A DNA stretch of 64,000 bases. Origin: Tremella fuciformis. Its lineage: Eukaryota > Basidiomycota > Tremellomycetes > Tremellales > Tremellaceae. Position 1 is the first letter of the stretch, and each line of letters begins with the position of its first letter. This document shows positions 33,389-44,157 of the stretch, in pieces. The stretch covers positions 6,510,001 through 6,574,000 of the forward strand of contig CP136490.1 in NCBI GenBank assembly GCA_032768795.1, written 5' to 3'. Both the position numbers and the translations under genes were made by a program. The notes below the pieces were generated by a model. The model saw only the letters and a program-made list of their open reading frames with translations, had not been told where the DNA came from and searched no databases.

Positions 33389-35523
33389 ATGCTCTGTCCC
33401 AAAGCCGAAGTGGCGCCCGTGCATTGTGGCATAATGACCGGGCCGTTCTGCGGCCCGATGATACTCCCGACCGTGTCCGCCAACGTACAACATACTGTAG
33501 CTCAGAGCACGATGGTCTCATGCATGATTCGTACGTGCTCAATGATCGTGTCCGAGAGCGCTGCCATCACGATGAGTCAGCTTTCTTCGACGATCGTGGA
33601 AGCACTGGGTGGCGAGTGGGAGCAGCTGCCAGTAAGCAACGTCAGTAACCCTTCCACGCTACCCGCGTAGTCGCTGATGTCCCAGGTTGCGGCGGCGGGT
33701 ACGTCCAGCAAGCCGCTCTTGCTAATTGGAGAAGCAAAGGGCGTCGACGTAGCGAGCATCGTTGGCTCGCTGGCTCCTCGTCGGATCGCACACCTCGTCC
33801 CTTTGAGAGAAGGCGACAGTGGCGCTTCTCGAGCTGTGTGCAGCGGGGATCTCAACGCGGAAGAACAGAAAGCTCTGCGGGCGGCGGGGGTGTACTACGT
33901 CGGAGAGAAAATCGGGAATGCAGCTGCCATTAGCCAGCTCGAAGAGTCGTTCTGTGCGGTGCACACGGTTCTGGCAGCGTGGGTCACTCAGAGCAGTAGG
34001 CGGCGAGAGCTGATCCGCCTTATAGGGAGGCGTTCGCCCTAGGTCTTGCGTCTGGGCTTAACCCACGACTGCTATATCAGGCCATCGCCAATGCTGCGGG
34101 AGGCTCCTGGTAAGTCCCATATTGCAGACAGACCGTCGTGTAATTGCTGACTCCCAGGTCTTTCCGGCACATGGTCCCTCAGATGTACGCCCTCAATGGG
34201 GCCGCTCCCAAGACGATCGGCCAGAGCTTGGCAGAAGCGAAGACGGCTTTGGTGAGCGCTTGCCAGACAGTCTGCGCACAGTAGCGGCTGATATGCCACA
34301 GGCGGCTGGTCTCAGCTTGGCGGCTCAAAACACCTTCTACGCGCCCCTGACGAGCCTCGCATTCCAGTTCTCCCAGCTCGCGCGTGACACTGGAAGGGAC
34401 GCCTCCAGCGCCCGAGTCTTCGACATTTACCACCGGCCGCACGCGACCAACGGCCACGTCGAGACCTACACAAGTCAGATCCCGACAACACCGCAAAAGC
34501 CGAGCAAGATAGGGTGTATCGGACTCGGGAACATGGGGTACGGAATGGCGAACGGTAAGTCAATTTGAGAGCCTCATTCACAAGCTGACCTAGGCCCAGT
34601 CCTCCGCAGAGCGGGTCTGCCGGTGGTTGGCTACGATGTCTGGGAGCCCTCTCGGAAGCGGTACGAAGCGGATGGAGGCGTCGTCACTGAGACGGCAGTC
34701 GCGTGCGCGACGGACTCGGACGTCCTGCTGCTCATGGTGCTGAATGGTGTCCAGGCCGAATCCGTCCTGATCACCGACGGCGCGGCAAAAGCTTTGCCTC
34801 CCGACTCTGTAATCCTGCTCATGTCAACACTGTCACCGTCGGCCGTCACGGCGCTCGAGGCACGCCTTCACGAGATCCGGCCAGACGTGACGCTGGTCGA
34901 CGCGCCCGTATCGGGCGGAACGATCCGCGCTGCCATTGGCGACCTGACCATCCTGTGCTCCGGTCTCGACAGAGCGCCCGGACCAGCGGGGACCAAGGCC
35001 CTCTGCGTTCTGCAGGCGCTCAGCCAGGCGACCGGAGAGCTTGGCGAGCTGATCCTGGTCCCGGGCGGCGCAGGAAAGGGCGCGGCGGTCAAGTGCATCA
35101 ACCAGCATCTCGCCGGCTCGCACGTATCGAGCACTATGGAATACCTCGCCTTTGCCAGTCGGCTCAAGCTGCCTCTGCGCACAACCCGCGAGGTCTTCCT
35201 CTCTGGTCCAGCGGCAAGCTGGATGATTGGCCATCGCGGCAAGAACATGCTCGATGGCTTGATCCAGCCCCCAACGTCTGCCCTCACTACGTTCGTCAAG
35301 GATATGGGTATCGTCGCGAGCGAGGCGGCGACACTTGGCTGTGCTGTCCCTCTCGCGGGACTTGTGCAGCAGCAGTTCATCCTTGGCGTCGCGAACGGCT
35401 GGGGCAAAGATGATGATGCGAGGTGTGTCTTTCGATGCAAATCCACAGCTACAGCTGGGCTGACGATACAGCATGGTCCGCTTGTGGGATTCGAGTGGGA
35501 TCAGCGTGATCTGTCCGCCGTAG
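33389..35523 (+). CDS. Two-module beta-hydroxyacid dehydrogenase (HIBADH family)
   Basis: The second module is complete. It starts K-I-G-C-I-G-L-G-N-M-G-Y-G-M-A (Rossmann motif G-L-G-N-M-G), continues with V-D-A-P-V-S-G-G-T (the substrate-loop motif) and G-G-A-G-K-G-A-A-V-K-C-I-N-Q, where the Lys is the catalytic one, and ends F-V-K-D-M-G-I-V. The first module shows only later parts: V-G-E-K-I-G-N-A-A, then E-A-F-A-L-G-L-A-S-G-L-N-P-R and A-G-G-S-W. Its Rossmann start is not seen, and the ATG at 33389 is only a guess. A final exon after an intron at about 35432-35481 ends V-I-C-P-P. Relatives include tartronate semialdehyde reductase and L-threonate dehydrogenase. Confidence 0.75.
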
Positions 35524-35811
35524 CCTGGGCTTCAGTCGCCCAGTATGACGAAGCGCGATGCATCAGATTCTTGTTGGTGCTGCTAGAGGGGCGATGTCTC
35601 ATGGGCAAAAGGCCACTTGTGCATGGGGAGAGACGTTCCGTGTGCAGTTGAACCGGCCCGGGCCTTTCGGCTATTCCCCTATTCTGCCTATATACTCTCG
35701 GGTCTTGGTCTTGGCGGCCCCATGTCACTCGTCCATCGTTTCTGCCTTCTCTTTGCAACATTCCTTGACGGCTTGAACATCGGATAGGCATCATACTGCT
35801 CGTCAAAGATC

Positions 35812-38574
35812 ATGGCACCGGCACCATCGATGAGGCTGCAGTCGGGCCCCGAGGCCGAGTCGTATGTTCCCATGCAGCCCATGAGGAGAAGACCCATTGA
35901 CGCCTCGCTTCTTCCCTGCGGGCAACCAGGTCCCCTCGCGCCAGTGCAAGCGATGTTGACTCGAAGACTGCGCGGGCCGCAATGGCCTGCCTGTGGTGCA
36001 GAGAGCGGCGGACGCGATGTAGTGGCGAAAAGCCCGTCTGTCAGGTGCGACTCGTGCTCCGGACAACAGCGGTGCTTGCTGTTGGCATGAATTTACTGAC
36101 CTCCTGCAGGCATGCTCGAAAGCGGGCGTGGTGTGCGAGTACCCTCTGGGCCGCAAGAGGAAGCGCACAAGAATAGAGATGGAGGAGGCGAAACTGAGGC
36201 TGACTCGGCACGCCACAGAAGCTTCTGTCTTCGATCCGTCCACGTCCTCGGCGGCGCTCCAAGTTTCAACGGCCCGTCTGCCCCGGCAAGATGGACTTGA
36301 TTTGTCTTCAGGAGCAAACAGGCACCAACCTGCTGGTATCACTCAACTTATCACCACCGAACCGCCTGTCGTTTCAATAAGCCGTACCAGCCCGTCTCCA
36401 CCGAAAGGATGGTCAGCAGAATTGGACTTCCCTCTTGGCCAAGCTGGGCTCGCCGATGACACGAGCCAGCCGCACGGGGATACAGGCAGCACGGGAGGAT
36501 TCGCATCACTGGATTGGTCGGCATTCGGTGATCTCGACTATTCAGGCTTCCTTCGTGGGCACCCCGGCGAGGACTCGGACCTCGAGCTGTACTACTATCG
36601 ATCGGTGAGGAGCTGCCTGAGCACATGGCGATCACAACTGACTGAAGTCCGGCGCGACGGCCATCCAGCCAGGACTGCACCGCGTCAACCTCCGACATCA
36701 ATCTCGCTCCAATCAAGCGACTTTGGCGGAAGCGCCGCAACCTTTTGCCGAGGCGCATGCCGCAGTCTCCCCCACCATCCTCATGGAGTTGTTCGACGAT
36801 ACCGGCTTGCCGTATACGCATGTCTGGGAACCCCTGTTTGCGCTGTTCCTGCAGAACCAGTCTCAATTCTTCCCCTCACTCTCGCGACAACGTATGAAGG
36901 ATCGATGGGAGTCCGGCACAATGTCACGCATGCTTGCCAACGCCATCTGTGCCTTGGCTGCGAGTCACGCTGAGGAGTCGACGGGTCTGCCAATAAGAAT
37001 GCGCTCACCGTTCATCGTCAAGGCTCAGGAATTGGTCTCGCCACTCGCTCATCTGCCCACCACCGAGAGCGTGTCGGGCTACCTCTTCTTGGGCTGGTCT
37101 TGCTACGGGCAAGGCAGTGACAGCGGGCTGTGGCAGTACAGCGGCATGGCGACCCGGATGGCCATTGATATCGGCATTCACGAGGTGTCCGAGATATACG
37201 ATTCCCCAGCACATCTCGTCCGTACGAGACTACTATGGTGGGTGTTGTTCATTACGGACCGCATTGTCGCCTTCGCCACCGGCCGCCTGTGCAGCATACC
37301 AGAGGAGATCATCGAAGTCCCCCTGCCGGAAGACAGGGACTTCTTCCCGGATGCTGCTCGCGACCTCGTGGATTACGATGGACCCGTCGAACCGGTCGAG
37401 CCGGTCCCTTTCGTCCAACTGGTCAAGCTCATGCTTATTTGCGGGAGAATCTCTAATTTGGTCAATGGACGGAGAGGTCGGGCGCGGACTCTGCTCAGCT
37501 CCATCCAGCCTCTGGCAGATCAGCTGCAGGAGCTTCAGACCGATCTCGTTCGCTTCTTCGATGAGTTGCCTGTGTCTCTGCAATGGGGAGCCGAGAACTT
37601 CAAGCACCAGGTCAATCGCGGTCACGGCGTGAGTGCAGAGACGCGCGCTTAAAGGAACTCCTTGTTCACTGAGCAGGGTGTCTATCTCGCGGTCCATCTA
37701 TGGGCCAACGCTGTCCTCGCCATGGTGTTCAACCCGCGTTTGATGAAACAGCGGACAGGCACCGAGACTCCAGCAGGGGCAGCGTTCATCCGAGACTTGT
37801 CCCTCTCGTCAAACGCTGCCAAGCAAGTCTGCGAACAGGTCACATCTGCCAAGTTGATATCGGCGGCAGCATATGTGAGTGATAGAACAAATTCCATGTG
37901 ATACCTGTGATTGAGGCGACAGACTGGTATGCCGTTCTTCGTTCAGCCACTCTTCATTGCCGGGTAAGCCCATGGCAACTTCTACTTGCCCATATTGATC
38001 AATCAGCATGTCGACGATCTTCGAGATCCAATCTCTTCAAGCATCTTTGCCACAGCTGCCTGCCAATAGTCAACATTTCTTGTCGATCTCCAAGCGCAAT
38101 CTTGCCACAGTCATGGTTGCTCTGTCCGAGATCGAAAAGCACTGGTCGGGAGCTCGGTCTGCCTTGGGTGTCTTGGAGAAACGTGCGTCAGGTCTCGGTT
38201 ACCGTTTGTCGGGCAAAGATGCTCACGAGATTCTGCAGGTTCCGGCCAAAGGCGGGATGCTACATCATCACCTCCCAGACCCCTCATAAATCTCCCCGAT
38301 CGTGGACTGCTCAAGCGATTTACCCTCGACCCCAGACATCCCAAGCATCTCGCACAACCAACAGACACGTCACTGAGAGACTACCAAGCCAGGATGGACA
38401 ATCCCCCGCAAGGCATGTCTTGTTGGAGCACGAGGCATGGGGAGCTGATGAAGGGCAGATACGAGCTTCTTGGCGGATTTGCTGTCGGACTACAACTTTG
38501 AGAGCTTCAGCTTCTTGCCGACCGACATGACAGATATCGGATTGCGTGGCTCTACATCAAATGCCGAGCTTTAG
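35812..38574 (+). CDS. Zn2Cys6 transcription factor, first of two in the cluster
   Basis: The ATG at 35812 gives MAPAPSMRLQSGPEAES, and an intron (about 35863-35931) joins to A-R-A-A-M-A-C-L-W-C-R-E-R-R-T-R-C. A further intron joins C-S-G-E-K-P-V-C-Q to A-C-S-K-A-G-V-V-C-E-Y, giving a perfect C-x2-C-x6-C-x6-C-x2-C-x6-C cluster. The middle homology region starts at L-P-Y-T-H-V-W-E-P-L-F and has G-L-W-Q-Y-S-G-M-A-T-R-M-A and L-W-W-V-L-F-I-T-D-R-I, typical of the fungal-specific domain. C-terminal exons end L-L-S-D-Y-N-F-E-S-F-S-F, a likely activation region. Size is about 750 residues. It probably controls the flanking catabolic genes; this is inference from position. Confidence 0.85.
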
Positions 38575-39170
38575 ATCTCCTGCAATGAAGCCCACTCTGG
38601 ACTGCACACATCGCGCTTTTCCAACAGGCCTGCACGCTTGGCGTCGCGCAACAATTCGAGGTGGTCAAGGGTCCAGGCGCCTACGAGCCTTCAGGACCGG
38701 CCACATCGCGCAACAAGAAGCTTGAGAACTCGGCGCAAAAGGACGTATAGGACATCCAGAAGGCTTTACGAAATCCGACTGAAAACATGACTCCTCGGAC
38801 ATCTACCGGAGGGTCCATCGTGCATTATGTAGATGCGCACGGGGTCACACGGTTTCAGATGGAGCGATAGCCATACCATACAGGCAAAGAATGACGGCTA
38901 TGGCAGTACTCTGCGCCTGTGTTCGGCTCGTCAGTTACATAGAAGGCATGCATCTGATGAAGAAGCAAGTCGGCGGAGGGACGTGGCCGCCACTGACAGT
39001 CTTTCGGAACTAGGCCGCCGAAATCTCACCCGGATGCTGATAGCGTCGTGGGTGAAGCGCGGAACACCTTCCGAAGCCTTAGTTACCGATAGACGGGGAA
39101 CCGCTCCTGACTGGTCATAGTGTCGCACTGCCCGAGATGTCCACACTCGAATCTCGCGCAAGCACACGAA
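38575..39170. other. Spacer with a possible gene remnant
   Basis: At 38589-38750 a frame of 53 codons without an ATG reads coding-like (F-E-V-V-K-G-P-G-A-Y-E-P-S-G and N-K-K-L-E-N-S-A-Q-K-D-V before a stop). It may be the tail of a decayed gene. The remaining 420 bp, up to the amidase, show nothing else. Confidence 0.3.
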
Positions 39171-41061
39171 ATGCAAGCAGCCGCGCCAGAAGACGTGCTC
39201 GGTGCCGCCGAGAAGCTGGGCTTCATCGTGCCCTCTGGCCATGAGGACGACTATCTCGAGCTGCTGAGGAAGACCGATGCGGCCTGCCAGACTATCTTGG
39301 CCGAGCCTGGTGAGCTGCGAGCGTATAGCAGCTGCATCGGGTTTACGAGACAGACTACAAACCCGCAGTGGACTACGAGAGATGGCCGCGGACCAACGTA
39401 CATCGGCCGGTCGCCGAGGCGAATCCTTCCAAGGCGTGGGCATGGCGGGCCGAGGCGGGCGACCCACTGGAAAGCAGCGGTAAGATCCTCAGTGGGAAGA
39501 CTGTCGTCTTCAAGGACACCATCTGTATGGCTGGAGTGCCCTTGCTATTCGGGACAGACGCCTTTGAGGGCTATATTCGTGAGCCCTTTGCCGCTGAGAG
39601 TTGGCACAGTTGACACAGCAGCCGATGTGGACGCTACGGTCGTGACCAGAGTCCTCGAGAACGGAGGGCATATCCTTGGCAAGGCTACGTGTGAGGTGAG
39701 TCACGACAGCTTACATACGTGGGCACCTCTTACGTTCAGAACTTCTCCCATGGCGCGACATCCTCGTCCTCTGCCTATGGGCCGGTTGAGAACCCCTACG
39801 CCGTAGGTTTCAGCACGGGCGGTTCCAGCTCTGGCTGCGGAGGTCTCATTGGCTCAGGCGAGGTGGACATGGGTGTCGGTGGGGATCAGGGTGGCTCTAT
39901 CCGCATTGTATGTCCGGGCCGAGTCAGCTGGAAGGCGGAGCGGAAGCTGACGCTAAGCCTGCATCGTGCTGCGGCATTGTTGGCCTCAAGCCCACTTTCG
40001 GACTCGTCCCATATACTGGCGTATTGAGCTCGGCTGCAAGCGTAGATCATGTCGGGCCCATGGCCCGCACCGTTCTCGACACTGCTGCTCTGCTGCAGGC
40101 GACTGCTGGGTATGACAAACTGGACGACCGACAGCTTGGCGCTCCCCTCCCTGCTCAGCTTCCAGACTACATCGCTGCTGCGAAGACCACCGATATCAAG
40201 GGCTTGCGAGTCGGTGTCCTGAAGGAAGCGTTCTCCATGAAATTGGTGACTCCGACTGTCGCTGCCCTCACAAAGGCAGCAGCAGCACAATTGGCCGCGC
40301 TTGGAGCAATCGTAGAGGAGGTCTCGGTGCCAACGTATGTCCTCTTCGTTGATTGCAACGCAGCTGACATGCAGCTTCACCCTGACGAACCCGATCAATC
40401 ACATCGTCAACAAGTTCGAGTCTGGCGGCACCCGCCAGGGGAAAGCAATTGGGCGACGAGGACTCTTCATCAACGGCTATTGGGACGCATTGCTGCCATG
40501 GGAGCCGGCAAAGTATGACAAGGCCAAGTACTTCGTGACCGGTACGGCCATGTCAAGGTACGACTTTGCACTCGACATTCTGCTTATGCTGACTCTGCCA
40601 GCGAGTATGGGTGGCTCAAATACCCTACGGCATATGGTCGTGCCATCAACTTGGCTCGTCGCATGATCGACGAGTTTGAGGCCGTCTTCGAGAAGTACGA
40701 TGTGGTGATCATGCCCACTTGTCCCGAGCCACCTAGAAGGCACATCCCCGCGCATGCGGGTCCGCTAGGCTGGGCGGAGCATGCTCGTCAGTCAACAACA
40801 TACTTAAGGCATCGTGAAGCTGACGATATAGCTGGCGCAGCGTCCATCACAGCTGCCACCAATCTGACCGGTCATCCTTCCATGACCATCCCCGTAGGCT
40901 TCTCAGCGCCAATGCCGGACGATATCACATGCGAGGCGGACAAGGTAGTCAAGCTGCCTGTGGGACTCATGATCGCTGGGAAAAAATTCGACGAGGCGAC
41001 AATTCTTAGGGTCGGCGCGGCTTATGAAGCCTCGGTCGACTGGAAGACTTTGGGTGTCTGA
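39171..41061 (+). CDS. Amidase signature family hydrolase
   Basis: The start MQAAAPEDVLGAAEKLGFIV leads through an intron (about 39307-39350) to Y-K-P-A-V-D-Y-E-R-W. The catalytic triad of the family is visible: Lys in G-K-T-V-V-F-K-D-T, cis-Ser in G-G-D-Q-G-G-S-I-R-I, and the Gly/Ser-rich G-F-S-T-G-G-S-S-S-G. C-G-I-V-G-L-K-P-T-F-G-L-V follows. About six introns interrupt it. The C-terminus holds V-I-M-P-T-C-P-E-P and N-L-T-G-H-P-S-M-T-I-P, as usual. Length is about 530 residues. Members hydrolyse amides, carbamoyl compounds or ureides; the substrate cannot be read here. It ends 55 bp from the tail of the convergent deacetylase-like gene. Confidence 0.88.
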
Positions 41062-41116
41062 AGGAAATCACAGGGCTCGGTGCGGTAGATGGGACTGCAT
41101 GCATGCTTCGCGCTAC

Positions 41117-42365
41117 TTAAATGACACCGTCGACGTGCTGTCCGATCTGCCCACAGGGCGCCACGGGAGTCTGCCCGAATGCCTTCTTGGCATCGTACGG
41201 GTAAAGCTTCTTCCAGTGCTCGGCAATGTCTTGACGACGTGCAAACCAGACGCCCTTGGACTGGCCGTATTTGATGAACTCCTCGAGCCAGTAGGCGCGA
41301 TTCGCACGACCGCAGATGTGCGGGTGCAGCAGGACTGTCATCATCTTTGCTTCGCCCTCTTCGCCCTCCTCGAGCAGACAGTCGAGGGTGTCACACTGGC
41401 ATTCAGCCTTGGACGATATGCAAGACAGGAAGACCGACCATGTAGATGAACCAGTCTTTGGGGCTGGCCCAGCCAGAGCCGCGCATGTTGAAGCGGAGAT
41501 CAGTGGTGTCGTACGTGTAGGGCACCATCAACAGTCCCTCGCCGTCCTTGGCCGGCGACGGGACCCAGTATGGGAGGTCGTCCTGGAGAGAGTCGGACGA
41601 GTACTCGAGCGGCAGCTCGCGAGCTTTGTGTGCGAGAGTGTAGAGCTTCGTAGACAGAGCCGATCGCCTCTCAACAAGCCAGCCTGCTGGTTAGTCCAAC
41701 TCGGAGCTGGTATGTCTTTGACGTACCCTTGGGCACCGTCTTGTCCCCTGTAACGTTCTGAAGGATATCAATCGACTTCTCGATGAGGGCGTCTTCCTCG
41801 GCGGGGTCGATGTAGAGGTTCTCCCTGTACTTGTACCCGCCGAGCGAGAGCTCTGCACCAGAATCTACGATCGGCTTGACCCAGTACGGCTCCTTCTCAA
41901 TAGCCTTTGCGACTGCACGTCAATCTCTATCCCGGCTGGAAGAAGGTTGCAACCTACACATATTCCATGTCACGGGAACCTTGTGTCTGTTCGTCAGTCA
42001 TGCTATGCGCCGGACGAGTCTCTGAACATACTTGTTGAACATGTTCAGCAGTCTCGGAACGCCCTCCCGAGCGCCAAACTCGTACATCTGCTCGGTGCTC
42101 TCGTTGATCTCGGCAGTGCTGCCACCTTTTGGGATCTCAAGCCACTCCCACTCTGCCACAGGATCGCCATCTTGGATGTTGAGTTCCTAACAAGTGAGCT
42201 CAAAACCTTCACATCGCAAGCAGTATCGCTCACAGCGCCCATGTAGTACTGCACGACCAGCGACACGCAGGCTTTGGCGCCGCCGGGCCACTGCGGGTCG
42301 GGCATGCGATCCATGCCGTACCCGATGAACTCGCGCTCGAGCCATTCCTCATCGTACTTGCCCAT
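41117..42365 (-). CDS. PuuE-like polysaccharide-deacetylase-fold hydrolase 1
   Basis: The ATG at 42365 gives MGKYDEEWLEREFIGYGMDR, then P-Q-W-P-G-G-A-K-A-C-V-S-L-V-V-Q-Y. After an intron (about 42192-42238) the exon E-L-N-I-Q-D-G-D-P-V and Y-E-F-G-A-R-E-G-V-P-R-L-L-N-M-F continues the fold. Later exons have L-P-Y-W-V-P-S-P and L-L-M-V-P-Y-T-Y. The end is L-H-P-H-I-C-G-R-A-N-R-A-Y-W-L-E-E-F, and it stops at 41117. F-x-G-Y-G and W-P-G-G at the start and L-H-P...G-R...R at the end are the pattern of PuuE-type allantoinases and their fungal relatives. Exon joins between 41400 and 42000 are approximate. The substrate is not known. Confidence 0.78.
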
Positions 42366-42763
42366 CTTGCAGTGTGTGTCTCAAAGCGATGAGAGTGTGT
42401 AGAGACGAAGTGAGGGAGGGCGTCTTTCGTAGTCGTGGGTCTTGGTCAGACGGGACGGGGAAGGGCGGGCATAGGGGTCAGCAACCATTGCGATGCCTTG
42501 GGTAAGTTATCTCGTCGGGATGCCATCTTCGGAATGTCGGACTGTCGGGCAGTCGGCGTAGCTGCTTATCTGCGGAATGTCTTCCGAAACGTCTGCTCCC
42601 TGCTCTGGCTTCCGTCAGCCTCGTAAGCAGATGGCCGCCCGTCTCCGCATGCATGACCCCCGATTAGAGACCAAGAAGACCCCACGAGCCCGTTCGTGCA
42701 GGAAGAGCAGCCCCAGACTCACTTCTAGCACTCGACATCGCACGCCGACGACAGCACAGCACG
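42366..42763. promoter_or_regulatory. Divergent promoter of the two deacetylase-like genes
   Basis: The 398 bp hold two TTATCT sites (42507-42512 and 42566-42571), i.e. AGATAA on the other strand, the core of fungal GATA-factor sites used in nitrogen control. The 9-mer CGGAATGTC occurs twice. The first copy extends to CGG-N5-CGG at 42530-42540 and the second to CGG-N8-CCG at 42573-42586. Paired CGG triplets are typical Zn2Cys6 targets. These are pattern matches only. Confidence 0.4.
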
Positions 42764-44008
42764 ATGATCGACAAATACTGGTTGCCCCCGCGAGACTTCG
42801 TGGGCTACGGTGTTCAGCCCAAGCGCGAGCTCTGGCCTGGAGGCAAGAAGATCGCCGTGTCTTTTGTGCTCAACTATGAAGAGTGGGTTCTCGTGGATCT
42901 GCGCGACAACAGCAGCTGAGCCGCGCAGAGGAGCAGAGTCGACGCCTTGGAACGGCGATGCCAAGTCGTGCCCTCACCTGCACGAGCTGCACTATGCCCG
43001 CCCGGCGACGACCGAGGGCAAGAGAGACCCGCTTGTCGAGGACATGGTGAATAGACTGCTCACTAAGTCAGCGATGTGGCTGAACGACAGTTTGAGTGGG
43101 GCATTCGACAGGGCTTGCCGCGCCTGCTCAAGCTGTTCAGGAAGCATGGGTGGCAGTGGACGACCTGGGCCTGCGCCCGGTCATTCGAGGTGACGGGCGA
43201 GTACCCCAAAGTCCTTGTTGCCGATGGGCACGAGGTGGGTCTCGGTCAACCGCATCAACCGGGGTCAAGAAGCTGAGTGCAGATTGCATGCCATGGCAAC
43301 CGATGGCTCATGCACGGGGACAACTTTGAGGATGTCAAAGCCCACATCGAAAAGTCATTCGACCGCCTACAGGCCGTTACGGGGCTCAAGAACTGCCCCA
43401 CAGGCTACTTCTGCGGTACTGGTCCGCCCCAGATGAAGCTCGCGCGAGCTATCGTGCACAAAGAGCGCGGTGTGCCGCTCGTCTACTGCTCGGACACGTA
43501 CAAGGGCGACGAGCCGTACTGGGTGGAGGATCCGGTCTCCGCCGTCGACGGCAGCAAGGACGAGGGCATGCTCATGGTGCCCTACAGTCTGTGCACCAAC
43601 GATCATCGATGTAAGCCACGTCGGAACCCTCCTTTCCCCTTTGGACCGAAGCTGAAACGCTAGTCTTCGTCGCGGCCGGCGCCGGTGTCAGCAAGCCTGA
43701 CGACTGGTTTGAGCTCCTCAAGGGCGAGTTTGACCAGTTGTACGCCGAGGGCGAGGCTGGCCACCCCAAGATGATGTGAGTACCCAGACTGTGTTTTCTT
43801 CCCCAGTCCCGTTTAACTCTGCAGGACCGTCGCCATGCACAACCGATTTGTGGGCAAGCCTGGGCGTCTGATGGCCCTGAAGCGGTTCATGGACTACATC
43901 GCCAAGAAGGAGGACGTGTGGGTGTGCACGCGAGAAGAGATCGCCGCTGTCTGGCGAGAGAGGTACCCGTACGAGAAGGTTGGGGCGACTGGGCCTCTTT
44001 CCCACTAG
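42764..44008 (+). CDS. PuuE-like polysaccharide-deacetylase-fold hydrolase 2
   Basis: The start is MIDKYWLPPRDFVGYGVQPK with W-P-G-G-K-K-I-A-V-S-F-V-L-N-Y-E, joined after an intron to G-A-E-S-T-P-W-N-G-D. Then E-W-G-I-R-Q-G-L-P-R-L-L-K-L-F-R and W-T-T-W-A-C-A-R-S-F-E follow. The His-containing block I-A-C-H-G-N-R-W and M-L-M-V-P-Y-S-L come next, and the last exon has A-M-H-N-R-F-V-G-K-P-G-R. This is the closest of the two to PuuE, the cofactor-free allantoinase, whose P-R-D-x-x-G-Y-G and N-Y-E-E-G motifs it shares. About six short introns; about 320 residues. It is a paralogue of the gene on the other side of the shared promoter and differs enough to suggest another substrate. Confidence 0.82.
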
Positions 44009-44157
44009 ATGATGATGAGAAGAGAAAGAGAAAGATGCATCGTCGTGTGCTTTGCCAGGAGCTGTGGGTCTCGGCCCGAACTCACTCCACGTGACTGACT
44101 CATCTCATCTATTGTATCTCGGGTTCCATCTGACGTTGTATTTCGTCTCGCATCTCG

